This document shows positions 1 to 13,400 of a DNA stretch of 64,000 nt, piece after piece (position 1 is the stretch's first letter; every line of letters starts with the position of its first letter). Position numbers and translations under genes: made by a program. Source of the DNA: Hemibagrus wyckioides (Eukaryota; Chordata; Actinopteri; Siluriformes; Bagridae). The notes under the pieces were generated by a model. That model was not told where the DNA came from. It was given only the letters and a program-made list of their open reading frames with translations, and searched no databases. The stretch lies in the NCBI RefSeq assembly GCF_019097595.1, contig NC_080722.1:15167630-15231629 (forward strand). The letters run 5' to 3'.

Positions 1-274
1 TTAGACCATCTGCTTTATTTGTGTAAATACGAATCCACATGGTGTTGAATATGTGTGGGGTTTTTTTCCGGCCCACTGGAAGAACAGCATTAGTAGAACA
101 GACACATTCAATAATCTCACTGTAGAAATAAACTCTGCTATTTTTATCAGCGGCTTGTGTCTTTATTTTCGTTTGTATCCCCCTCCCTCTACAGTCTCCA
201 TAAAACCAGTGTTTCAGTGTGGTCTAGAGCAAAACTTCAGCCTTTGGTGGTTTGTCAGAACAGCAGCACCAGTT

Positions 275-369
<95 letters not shown>

Positions 370-3300
370 TCACTCACCCCTTCAACACCATTCCATTTTA
401 CTCCTTCAGTCATTGACCAAATACAAAGAAATTGCAGCCTTATTCTATGAATGCAACATGAGAAAATGAAAAGAATGCAGAAAAAAAGCTTGAAGTACTC
501 AGAAAAAGAAATAAATAAAAAAAAAATTGTATAATCTAGCCAATAAAAACCCTCAGGTAATGTTGAAACTATATTTTTGAACATTAAAAGCAGGAGTAAA
601 TTGGATTGGGAAAACGGTGTCCAAAAGAATGCGCAATTAACCATCAAGTTCTCGGTCATGAAACTGGTGCCAAACTAATTATTTTTTGCATTCCCCCTGG
701 AATATGATTTTTATACTTACATACAGCACAATGATGCTGAAACAGAGAGATGAGAAAGATTAAAAGAGAAAGAGTAAAAGCTGTTCTGACAAACCTTTCT
801 AACTAATGTCAGTGCCTCCCACTGGTTTCACTCTAAAACAATCCAGCCCAAACTCCAAGTTTTTGAGTAATTGTTTTTGCAACAAAAGGTGACAACTGAG
901 TGATGGATGTGTGAAAGAGCCTGAAACCAGTGGGATTATTGAACAATAAAACAATAATTATTTCCCACCATGGCTAAAACAAAGACTAGTGAACACTGAA
1001 CAGGACTTGTCAAGATGGGAAGGCACAACATCAAGTACAATGCGCATAAAAACAAAAGAACTTCAAAAGATTTCTGAATCTGAAAAATTAAGATCTTGCC
1101 TTATATGAGGTGAAGAACAAAACACAATAAGCACAGCTGTGAGATGTTCGTAGGTGGCAGGACGAACCATTTTCCACACCTTTTGTTTGCCTGTGTGTGC
1201 ATTTTCTCTTTAGGTTAGCATCATCACCCAGTGTAGTTATTCTCCTGGAGCCAGTCGTGTGGAGTTAGTAGGGCATTTCTCTGTGTGACCGTGATTTAGC
1301 GATCTAAATCCTTAGTCCTGTGTGGTCTTTCTCAGCAGAGAGAGACCACAAGAACTGGTGAGATTTCTTTCAGAGCTCATTGGTTTTTGGGGTGCTGTAA
1401 CTGACCTTCTCAGTCACCTCAATTGGCTGCATCCTTCCTTATAAATGTCTAAACAGCTAAACGCCTCTTAAATGTCATCTTAGGGTCAATGAAAGCAGTA
1501 ATAATTTTAGTAGCATCAGCTTGATTCTATGCTTGGTGTGTATGGGGTTGTTCACAAGAGAATTTTTTTTTATTTTGAGGAAGCTAGACTCGATTATAAT
1601 CTGCTCCTGAACTGCGATATGTTAATGCATTTGTAGACATGGATGATATGATGTTGCGAGACAAACATGTGAATCCGATGCTAACCTCTGGTTACGATCT
1701 CTGACTGCATGCAACAACTAGCGCAGCTGCATAGATGACAAATGGAAAAAATAAATAAATAAATAAAAGATAAACAATGCCCAGAATAATGAACAGAGAG
1801 TCACCTCAACAGGATCAAGAGCTTTTTTTTTAACCAAACCTTCAATGTCAACGTCCCATTATTCCAATAGAATTGGTAGTATTACCAAATGACGGCATGG
1901 AGTGAAAGCTCTAATAACAAACGAAATGAACAATAAGAAAGGGCAAATCACTCTTGGATGTGGGATAGTACTTTAAGCTATCTCGTGCAGAGTGATTTTC
2001 AAGTCCATTTAAAGTGAGTTCCCATTCCTTTTATTTGCCTTTGTTTGGTAGTCTGGCTGGCTTTGCCTGATTTCACTGTGGCTTTCCATAAGCCCCAAAA
2101 AACATCCTCTCCAAGCCAGATAAAATAAAGAAGCTTTGCAAGGTTTGGATTTTGCCTGCAGGCATCGAGCAAGTGAACCTGAAGAGGGACTTTAAAGACA
2201 AATCTGCTTCTATGCAAACAACCACAAGCGACACCGTGCACAAACTCTGGGGACCTCCTGATTAGTCGCAGTGGGTTACGTCAAGACGAGTGCTACATAC
2301 CCCTGAGTCTATTGGCAGCTGAATACAGCTCAGTTGACCATGCAAGTCTTCCCTCTTGGCCAGTTCCTAAAGTGGAGATGTGTTAGAATTTTTTCTACCG
2401 CAGATAGGAAAGTAGTCAAACAGACAGAAAAGCAGCATAGTATTCAGGAGAAATATTTTTCAGATAGAAAATTAAAAACAGATACACAAACAACTCTAGC
2501 AGACAGACAGGAAGACTGATATGTGTACACTTGTACACTGTTAACATGAATTCTCACAATGGGACAATTCAAAAATATATTTCTTGCTATTAGTCAAAAT
2601 ATTTTAAATATGGACTATAGAATAGTAATTGAAACTGCAATTGAGGGGTTCGACAAAAAGTACTGGCTTACTAAGAGCGGATAATTGAATGAGTCAGGAA
2701 ATTGACATTACACGCTGGTGTAACTGAGATCACACCCATTTCCATGAACTGATTGCGTGGAGTTATTTGCTTGAAGCAGTGGCCGAGGCAGTGCACTGCT
2801 GCCAGGGCTTCGATCCAAGGCCTGCATCTCTCTCCTTAACATATCTCATTCATCTGATGGTCTCCCTGGCAACCTCGACACACAGCAAGTTTGGCCAGCG
2901 AAAAATAAATGCCGTGTTTGAAAGAAAGGATGTAGGTTAAAAAGAAATTAAGTAAACCCCTTTGGGAGGTGTTAGGCAAAAGGAAAATAGGGCTTTGGCA
3001 GTAGAGTAACTAAGATGAAATTGGAGGTATTTCAAAATGTACTTATTTAGCAAAGGCAAAGAAAACAACACTGGACTCATTTCCGGGAAAATAATTATAA
3101 TAGAGCATTTATTTTTGAAATATTTCAAGTGGCTAAAATAATTTCCTCTGCCATTATGCTATAAAAAAGCTACTTCAGTCTGGCAGACTGACGAACAGGC
3201 ATGAGTGGAGATACTTCCGGCTCCGGCCACCACATTCAAGCCATTTACAATGTTCAGGAAAACAAATTCTATAGCACAGTTAAGGAAGTAAAAACATTCA

Positions 3301-4272
3301 GTCTGATAACTAATGTTGTTATCCATTAGCCTCAATAAAACATTTCTGCACTAGCTCTGATCTATTAAATATCTCTTAATCTATAATATTGTGTGTAAAT
3401 TTCATTTTTTTAAATGGCTTCCAAAACAAACTAAATAATCCCAACAGACTCACGGTTTCTGATAGAAAGTTTCTGATAATAAGATGTATATTAATTCACA
3501 CTATCAGACTATGTCTAGAACAGTGGCTGAGAATGGTAAAAATGTCTGACAGACTGACTTTTCCACTTAGTGTTACTTTTTTCACTTTTTTGACTGTAGT
3601 GTTAAATGTGAAAAATGCGCCCTTCGTCATTGCCTGTCTAAAGCGAGAAGATCAAAGCCGTTGTTTTTACAGCTTGTGGCAAGAAAGATGGTGTTTAATT
3701 AAAACGGAGTAGAAGCCAGTCTGCACCTCCTTTCAAAGAAAATCCCCTCCACCCAAAAAATGATACATGGGTATAGCCTTCATGTCTGATTTATCCAGGG
3801 GTTATCCTTTTCTTCCTTTTGTTTTCTTTCTGTCTGTATACCTTCTGCCGAGAAATAGCTGCTATGTGTTGGGTGATAAGTGCTTGCATAAGACCAGAGG
3901 AAAAAAAAAAAAACAAAGGAGAAGACGAAGGGAGGAATGCGAGACAAAGTGCTCTGAGGTGAGCAAGAGCACGGAGCTGGCATGAGATTGATGCTCCCAC
4001 AGTGAAAACGCAACGAGGAACTCATCAATGCCTGCTGAAAAAAATGAAAACCATTAGAGAAAAAGGAGAGCGAAAAGAGAAAGAAGAGGAGGAGAGAAGA
4101 GAATAGCTGAGGGGAAAAAGACAGACTTGGAATACGATCAGCAGGAGAGGAATGGAAAGAATGAGAAAGGCAGGCAGGGGTAGGGAAGGAGGAGAGCAGA
4201 AAAGAAAGAAAGAGCCAACAAAAAGTAAATGATGGAGGGAGAGAAAGAGTGATCATTTTAGGATTGCCCTAC
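1..4272 (-). other. cacna1g: intron after the IIS6 exon, no exon recognised
   Basis: The minus-strand donor GTAGGG is at 4272-4267. Nothing resembling the II-III linker or domain III was found on either strand. It contains a long CT/CTGT tract (281-366), a short AAAT run near 1750-1768 and a purine-rich stretch around 3900-4250 that creates spurious open frames. The next exon should lie left of the window. Confidence 0.8.
281..366. repeat. (CT)n with an internal CTGT block
   Basis: About 86 nt of pure CT dinucleotides interrupted by TTTCTGTCTGTCTGTCTGTC. The long pyrimidine tract is mirror-symmetric in parts. It creates low-complexity Ser/Leu open frames on both strands that are not genes. 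Confidence 0.98.
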
Positions 4273-4428
4273 CTCAGTCTGGAAGCCCTCCACTAGGATA
4301 GCCACCAGCAAGTTGAACAGCACGTAATTCCCAAAGGTCATCAGGGCAATGAAGTAGAGTGCCGCCACAGGTGAGGTGGAGGCCATGCCATTATAGAGAA
4401 CCTTATTCCAGTCCTCCTGGGTAAGGAT
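4273..4428 (-). CDS. cacna1g: cacna1g exon: domain II pore loop and S6 (probable exon 13)
   Basis: Fifty-two codons, phase 0 at both ends, acceptor ATCATTAG|ATC, donor ACTGAG|GTAGGG. It encodes [18 protein letters not shown] with the domain II selectivity Glu (TQEDW), then [21 protein letters not shown] (S6) and LVEGFQTE at the start of the II-III linker. One oddity is [10 protein letters not shown], where the human Cav3 sequences I know have STS(S/P)WA; the conserved Trp is Val here. This is the last coding exon toward the left edge. Confidence 0.96.
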
Positions 4429-7400
4429 CTAATGATGGAAGTCAAACAATCAACACTCAGTGCTCTACTATTTTTATAAATACACTGAAATCAAAGCTGA
4501 CTTGTCAAAGATAATAATGTTTTCACTTTATATTGGGCACAATTACCTGAAACACTGTGACAATGGCCCAAAGCAAAGAGTCAAAATTCTTGCGGTCGGG
4601 CATTGTGTCACCGTCTCTCTCTGAGCCAAACTTACACCCAAACAGGTGCATTCCCAAAATACTGTTTCAAACAGAGCAGAAGTTGAAAAAAAAAAGAGCT
4701 TGGTAAAAAATGTTAACTTCATACAATTTAATCCAGTGGCAGACTTTAATACTGTGGAATCTTTAGGGTTCTGTCTGACTTTTTTGGCAAAACATGAATA
4801 TATGTATGTGAGACCAAAATATTAACAAATAAATAAACAGAAACCACAAAATATAGCAGAAATATTCACAATTTTATGGCTCAATATTTTAAAATGATAG
4901 AATTATCAGCCTCTTATAAGTTTCAGTCTAGAGTGCATGCTGTAGCAGACTGGCATTTCTGCTGAACTGAATTACAGCTAACAGTGGGTTTCGTTTCATT
5001 CATAACCAGCCTCCTTCTCACTCATTCAGACCTGAAGATGAAGATAAAGAGCATCAGCAGCATGCAGAAAGTGGCCACGTTGTCCATAGTTTTCATCAGA
5101 ACCACAAGCTGTCTCTGTAGCGCAGGCATGAAGCGCACCAGCTTCAACACCCGCATCAACCTGAAGGTCCTCAGCACTGACAAGCCCCCACCCTGCTGGC
5201 CCACGATCTCCCACACACTGCACCACACACACAAACACACAAACATACACACCTTGTAACACAACAGACGTACCATAATCTTTACTTCTCTGAGATTTCT
5301 AGGATCGTCACATAAAAGAATTCAACAGTGTCATAAATATCAGTGGCATCAAAATCATCATCCTGACAGCTGACAGAACAGACAGACCAGCTACCAGCTG
5401 TCACAGGCTCAGTAATGGCTGCAATTTGTCAAGGTGCCACTATTTTAAAGTAAGTGCCAGAAAGAATTCGAATAATGATGATTAACGTGACAAAATATTA
5501 GAGCCGCAGTGATGCTGACTAAATTCCTGCACTGCTGACGCACACACGTACCTTATTACGACAATAATGCCATCAAAGATGTTGTAAGGGTTCTTGATGT
5601 AGCCAAAAGGGCCATACACCAGGAGCTTCAGGAGCATCTCCAGCGAAAACAGACTGGTAAACACAATATTACTGATCTCCAGCGCGTTGGTTAACTCATC
5701 AGGCTGAGGTACATGGAAAACAAGAAGGACAGGAAGTTAGAAATACCGCAGTTTAAAAACAAACAAAACGCTCTAACAGCTCCAGAGAGAGAGAATAACA
5801 TTTAAAACTGCACAGGCAGACTTGGGAATGTTTTATTACAAATGATTAATTACAGACTGCACACTGAAAACACCATACTAGCAAAACAGATTAAGAGATC
5901 AATCTTTTCTCCACTGGGTTCCTTTAAAAGCCATTATTTTTTATAATTTTAGCTCATGGCACTGGTTTCTGTGGTTTTTAGCCTATACACGGGTATATAA
6001 ACAAACAAATAATTAAATACATCCATAAGCTGTGATCTGTGGGGTCCAAACAAAGGTCTTGCTAAGTCATATAAAGCAATAAATATTCCATAAATGACGT
6101 TACTCACTGCTAATCATCCCTGATGGAAATTGACTGAGTGGAGGTGTCCATGCTTTTGAAGTAAACCAGTTCTGATTAAACATTCAAATATTTCAGCTCA
6201 ATCACAATACAAAAACACTGATTTCAACACAGCGTCCTGCTGATGGCCATGCCCCAGACCATGCAGACCTCCTCACAACCTTGGACTAATCATGCTTTTC
6301 AAATTTAATGCGAATTTGTCCTACTAGTCTTGAGTCACATTTGTTTGAGTAAGCCTAGCTTGCTCTAGTAGGATTGATTGCAAGGTGGCGGCCATATTAC
6401 TTGCAAACATTATCGTGAGTAATATGCCAAAAACTTTTAAAATAGGGCAAAAATCGTAGCGCTAGTCTGGGAAACTATGTTTAGCATATTATGCAAAGTA
6501 TATTTTTGAGAGGATGAGGTGAAATGGTACAAAAGGCAATGTATGTTTTCAGCAAAAGAATCAGCAGGCAAAATACATTTTTCTGTACACCTATTTCACA
6601 TGAGATATATTTGTATATATTGTTTTTTGTGTGTAAGTGGGAACTATTTTTCAAATTTTAGGACCATAGCTCAGTGTTAACCCTGTAAAATTCCTGCTTG
6701 GACCTGACCTCTATGGAGGCCATTTTTTTGAAGTATGTTGTATGCTTCATATTTGGCAAAAATAGGCCAAAAATCCTGGGACTAGCTCAGGTATTGCATA
6801 TTATGCAATTTAATGCTCATAATCTACAAAACAACAGGGTTCCAGCACTTGTGGTTCTTGGACCCCTAATAACAACATTAACCATGTTGCTCCTGACAGC
6901 AGCAGCACTCACATTATTTATGCAATACGTTATCTAAACACACACACACACACACACACAGAGTAATCATGCAATGTACCAGGCCCACCGAGGTTTTTTT
7001 TTCCAATGTAAGGGGTTTTAATGAATATCTAATACTCTAATTCAAGGATGAGGAGGATAACAATATGATGGTGAGAAAGATATTGCAATGCATTACATCA
7101 TTATAAGCTTTTCTGAGAGTGTAGCAGGTTTCAGTGTGTGTCGCTGGTATTAGGACACTGACCTACTCACAAGAACTCTGTTCTGGCTTTAACCTGATTT
7201 GGTTAAAAATGAATGAATAAGAAATAAAATATTAAACAAAACCTAACCGTAGATATAGTGTAAATAATTAAGGATGACTAAATATAATTCTCCTGAATTC
7301 TACCAATTAATCCATAATAATATTAGAATACCATTTGATATACATGAAAATAGAAGCAGCCTCCTGCTGGTTAAAAGTCTGCATACATTAGATTGCAGGG

Positions 7401-10400
7401 CATGTATGATGAATGAATGTTGTATTTGGTGAAAATGGTAACAGAATTATCACTGCAGGATTAATAACGTCAGTGTAAACACATTCCCTCACTGTTTAGC
7501 ACAGTTGTTTAACACACTTTAGACTCAGTTTAGAAGCCAGCTGCATTGAGCAATCAGCATCATGCTAATCAAATCTCTCCAAAACAAGTCAGCTGTAAAG
7601 AAGAATTACTGAAGATATAATAGTTTAAATGATGCTAGTCTTGCGGGACCAGACATAATTTCTAACAAGAGTACATGTTTGGAAACAGTTTTTCAGAAAA
7701 TGAATGCAAACATTGCTACGCCTCCAGACGTCTCCTTTATAACCCAGACTGCGCACTTTTAACATCTGGGGGAGTAACATCATTTTGAGGCAAGTCATTA
7801 AATTTGATGTTTGACTCAACTATTTTTGCCTTGCACAGCCAATTTGCATTAGGTTACGCCCACAAATTTAAAAAAAAAATTCACCGAGCTGAAAACAATG
7901 AAATAATAAATAGGGAAAGAGTGTCTCCTGAGGCAGGAGTGTGCTAAATCTTCCACTAAAGCAGCTCAGCCAATGCAGCTCACTGGATACCACAGACACA
8001 CACTAACTCTTCCTCCTGTTATATATCATAATGTGTTTTATCCTGAAAGAATTGACCAAAGTCTTATTTGACATAATTGATACATTTCTTTTAATCATCA
8101 GTGTGAAACTATAGAGATTCATTAAATGTTCAAAAATCATGAGTGTAATCGAACAGGGACTCCTAGACGGGGTACAGACTCATTGCACAACACACTCGCA
8201 CACAACCATTCACACGCTACGGGCAATTTAGAGATGACAATCAGCCTACAACACATGTCTTTGGACTGGGTAGGAAACTGGAGTTCCCACAGGAAACCCC
8301 AGAAGCACTGGGAGAAAATGAAAACTCAATGCACAGGGCGAAGTCGAATCCACTGCCACGGAGGTGCTGACGCTAAAGGGCATGACAGTTTCTTTTAATT
8401 TGTTATTTCAGAAGACTGGACTGGAAATAAAATGGGTGCTAAATTAAGAAATGGCAGACTACTTGCACTGCTAGTTCATTTCTTATCCAGCTGTGTATCA
8501 CATCCATAATCTTTTCACAAAATTGATTAAAAAAATCATCTTTCATTGATTCTAGATGTGACATTCTGATTCTAATGCTGTCTTTCAATATGAAGAATAA
8601 ATAAAGTGACAAAATCCGTAAAGCAAGTCATTATGTAAGAAAAACTTCAATCACACTCAAGGGTTAAAAGCTAACTGTTGATGTTTCAGGCCAGATTGAA
8701 AAAAGGAATACTGTAACTAAGCTTCATGTTAGCAAACATTAAAGCATTTACAGAACATTTTTATTTGCAATTTTCCTCTTTTTCTCACCACACGACTGCC
8801 TTAACAGACAGAAACCACATCACAAATCTAGTGATATTAGCTATGTTATTTGGTAGATATATTTCCCTCAAAAGTAGAGTACCAAAACAAAAGAAAGAAA
8901 AATTGGACACCAAATATGTATTGGCTAATAGACTGCATTTTGGGTAAGAAAAAGAAAACATATAAATTTCGTCTGGGGCTAAAATTATTCCTTTAAATAA
9001 ATCAAAAACCCAAAGCAGGATGTAATCATAGCTGTATCACCATAAAAACAAGAGCATGATCTCAGAGAATTTACCACAAAAAGCAAACCACTGGGAAGCC
9101 TGCAGAAGAGAAGAGAACAGCCAGGTCACGCAAAAGAGTGCAGGATAAAAGGACATTTAAAATCCAGCTATTATTATTAAACACTGAATTCAAACTATTC
9201 TGCACTTTAACCTCATATTAGATATTATCATTTCGTTTCGAATCCAGAGCCAAAGTAGCAACAACTGCGTCAAGGTCCAATAACTCAGAGGCTGCGGTGT
9301 TGGTGGGTCCTGCAGTGTTTGACATGTTGGGCACACAGTACACCCAGCAGGAAGCTGTTCACCTCAAATCAAGACCCCTTACGGGAAGAAATCAGCATAT
9401 AAATCCCTCAGGTTTGCAGAGAGCTGAAGAAAACTTGCAGGAAGAATAAAAACATGAACTCTGCAGTTATTTCGGTTCTATGGATTTGTTTAACATAAAA
9501 TGGAAAGAAAGTTTTGCGAGTCCTGTGTCACAGAATATCTGGAAATACAAAGAGCTGAAGAGGTGAACTATTTTTCACCACCTATTATCTGCTACCATTC
9601 ATTCATTCATTAATTCATTCATTAATTCATTCATTCATTCATTCATTTATTCATTCATTCATTCATTCATTCATTCATTCATTCATTCATTCATTCACTC
9701 ATTCATTCATTCATTCATTCATCTTCAGTAACTACTTTAGGAAGTAAGGAGTGAGGCAGGAATAAAGACACCAGTTCATTGCAGGGCACCATGTATACAC
9801 CTTCACAAACAAATTGACAACTACAGGCAATTATTAAAGCCAATCCACCTAAAGGCATGTTTGGGTGGCTTGGAGGACACTAGAGGACCGAAAGTAAACC
9901 CAAATGGACACAAGGAGAACATGTTAAACTGCACACAGACAGTAACCTAAACTCAGGGTCGAGCCAGCTGCCCCGGAGCTTTAAACCTCTTACTGAGCAG
10001 TCAGACCAGAACCACAAACAGGACCATGGGGGTTGTTATGGTGAAGATTTGCTACTCTTTCAGTGTTTGCTGGAATTTATGAAGGTAACACACACAGCAC
10101 TGGGTTACATAAATGTCTGTGGGAAACAGTGCTCTCCAGCAGAGGGTAAGTTGGGATTTACTAGGGTTTAGTACACTACACAAACTCCACTGTTCACAGA
10201 GAGGAGAACATTTTCACAGGGAGTAATACAGAAATAAAGGATGAACAGACGAGCCTTAGACCGCTGATGGGCTGTTACGTTTTTGCTGCCAAACACACAG
10301 AGACAATACGGAGACTTTGTAGTTATAGTACTTATTTTTTGGAAGGGGAAACCTCTAGATTTTACTGCTGTAAAGGCATTAGGCAATGAACACAACTGTG

Positions 10401-13400
10401 GCCTTGAGGTTCGAGATGTAAATAAACAACAGTGGATTCTGATAACAAATGAGCTCATATGATTACTCTAAGTAAAGGCATGAGAGTCCAGTTTTGAAAA
10501 CAGTGAGCAAAAGTCAGCACGCCCAAGATATAAACCTCTTGAAAAACACTGGCCATCCTTATCACAGGCAAAGCGTCTGATCTAACGATTAGAGCCCGAT
10601 AGAGTATTGGATACAGTATTAATCATCCTCAGCGTGTTCCAGCATGAGCACCATCAGCTTCTCCCCTGCCAGCACGCCAGCATTTGATGCAAACCAGATG
10701 CCACCATAGGCCGGCTCAGCCAGAGCAGCAATAACACAATGACAGCCCCATCCTGAAGAGCAGTATGCGGGAAGTGGAGAGAAGGAGTAAAGTGGTTATT
10801 GAAGACAAACCCTCTAATGACAATGTTAAAACTGAACTTTCAAGCATTTACAAGTACTGTGGAGCCAAAAGTCATGTGCCACATTTTTGGCACGAAGACA
10901 AGCATTCCATCAGGAGACCGTAAAAGGAAAAGCTGTTAACAGGAAGGAGAACATAGACGACCAGGATTAGATCTGTTCACAATAACCACACCCTACCTAC
11001 TAACAGGCCTACATCCAGCTCTTTTGGTAGCTTTTGCTGGAAAGTTGATTTACATTCCTATCAAAAGTATTTAAAATTAAAAATGGGGATTTGCAAGATT
11101 TTTCCTTTTTTCCAATACACAATATACATGTTTTTTTTGTATAGAATATTGATGCTAATCAAATTAATTATGCAATTATATGCTCACAATTGCAGACAGT
11201 CTTGGCAGACCTGAGTCTTGTAATTAGACCGTATGTGCCAGTGGAGGTTGATGGTCTACATACATTACTAATACTGAACACTTACACATTTCCATTCATG
11301 CTGTTACTTACACTGTATAATAAATTAGTGTTTTGTGTTGCTGATGCACAGCTGACACATTCTCAATCATTTATTACTGCATACCAGGAGTCAGCAAATT
11401 CAAAGATTAGCTTGTCAAACTAAATGAAAAAACAATGGCTCTGTTGTGCTGTGTGGCATTTTGCCAGTTGAGCATCACTTGTCAGAAAAGCGTCACTCCA
11501 CATCAATATAAAGTTATCCTGACTGCTCTGCTTTATCGGATGATGAAAGATTTCTATCCTTTTGGAAGTGTCCTTTTCTGAGATGACAGTCCCCACCCAC
11601 AGAGAACAAGAGGCTCAGTGAAGTGATTGATGAGTAGGAAAATGATGTACATCATATGCCATGGCCTCAACAGTCATCAAATCTCATGCAAACTGAACAG
11701 CTATGGGACTAATGTGTTTAAAGGAATATGCAATATTTCAGAGGCATGGTGTTTATCCCTCCAGTAGACTTGTCCAATCTGTGCCATTGAGCAGCAAAGT
11801 TCAGATGTAATTAGTTTGCATTTTGTGGAAAGTCTATACATAAGCACCATGTAAAGTAAAAGACATAAAGCGCCCTTCTCGTCTGCATACAATACATATT
11901 CATCTGATGTCGGCTGATTGCAGAAAAAGAGAAGCCAGTGCAAATAAATGGAGGAGAAATGAAGAACTTAACAGCGGACAGGTGGAAATTAGTGCTGTAT
12001 TCTATTGCTCTGATCTGTGCCATATGATTTGATTTGCTTCAGCATTAAGCTTCTTTTACCTTTCAGCATAGGCTGTTTCAATGATCTTCCATTAACATTT
12101 TCACAATTGGCTGATGCTGTTATCCACACTGACCCAATACTCCCCATTCCACATTCTGTATACATAGAGATTCAGTGAAATCTTTTGTGACCATGTTAAT
12201 TTTCTTGGAAGTTATGGTAAAGTTATTCTAAAGTCAGTAATTACTGTTTCATTAACACATCAGACTTTTAAGCTATCTGTTCCAAGACAAGAGTTTTTAT
12301 TTTCCTCTTTAGCCGTGAGCTTTTTGTCTGCTCTTTTGGCCAATCTTTTCCACTGCTTCACAGCAGCATTTAAACTGAGGAAATTACAAGACTGGTTTGA
12401 AATTTAGTACATCAAGCAAAAAATAATCGGCCATATTTCTAAATTTTTTAAAACTGAAATGTAAATCTATTAAAGAGAGAAAACTTGCCATGTACACAAC
12501 ACATCTACTGAATGTTCAGGATCATATGCAGGATCTAAAATAATATCCACATGACTCTCGCTGTGGTGTGTACAGATGACTTTATTATTCTCATTAAACT
12601 AAAGATGTGTGCAGTTATTGTAGATGAGGGTTGAGAAACTCTTATAGTGAACGTCTGTTATTTTTATTCAGGCTTCAGTCTCGATGGAGCACCTGGAAGC
12701 ATCTTACTGCACCACTGAAAAACATGATACCAGATCTCTATATTCCTCATGAGGCTTATTTAAGCTAAAACTTTATGCTCTCAATAAAACAGGCAGACGT
12801 TTCTGCAGCATGGTGTGCTTAGACGTATTCCACAAGCATCCAAAAAGCCAACGCTACACTACAAATATTTCTGATACAAAACAGTTGTGAGGGAGAAGTT
12901 TTAGAAAAGAAAACATTATTTAACTTATTTTAATTCAGTTTGAAGACTTCTACCCGGATGACCTAAAATCCATAAGCATTGGCACAATCCAAGAACTTTT
13001 TATTTCATGTTTTTCAGCATTCGAGTGAATGAAGGAGTTTTTTTGAACAAAAGATGTTGGCAAGACCTATAATGTCTTAAAATGCTCTTTACTATTATAG
13101 GAGTATAAGTGGAGGGAGTATTAGTAAGGAATACATGAGAAAATCCTTGAAAGAAAGAATTGATTTGAAAACCCTAGCGTAAGCCAGGGAAGGCGGCGAC
13201 TTTATACAAACAACATGTAGTAGTTGGACTGATATATAATTACTGTACGTAGTGTTGTATGGAATTATAAGTGATCGGCTAAGCTTACTTCATACTAAAC
13301 TCATGCATGACTGGTCTGCAGCACGGTCCATGTTATAAATAGTAAATAAAACTGCAGTGCAAGATATTCACTGTTGACTTTGAGAAACAAAAATTGATGT

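Noticed and set aside
53..659. Overlapping open frames of 128-138 codons on both strands
   Set aside because: They are produced by the CT/CTGT tract (Ser-Leu and Arg-Glu runs) and show no protein-like sequence outside it.
2775..2830. tRNA-like B-box (GGCTTCGATCCAAGG)
   Set aside because: There is no matching A-box, no cloverleaf and no terminator. It is probably chance.
3780..4256. 158-codon minus-strand frame rich in Ser, Leu and Phe
   Set aside because: It is a translation of a purine-rich intronic stretch, low in complexity, and is interrupted by the exon structure of the channel gene.
9597..9722. Possible CRISPR-like array
   Set aside because: The repeats are a 4-bp microsatellite without spacers, in a vertebrate genome.
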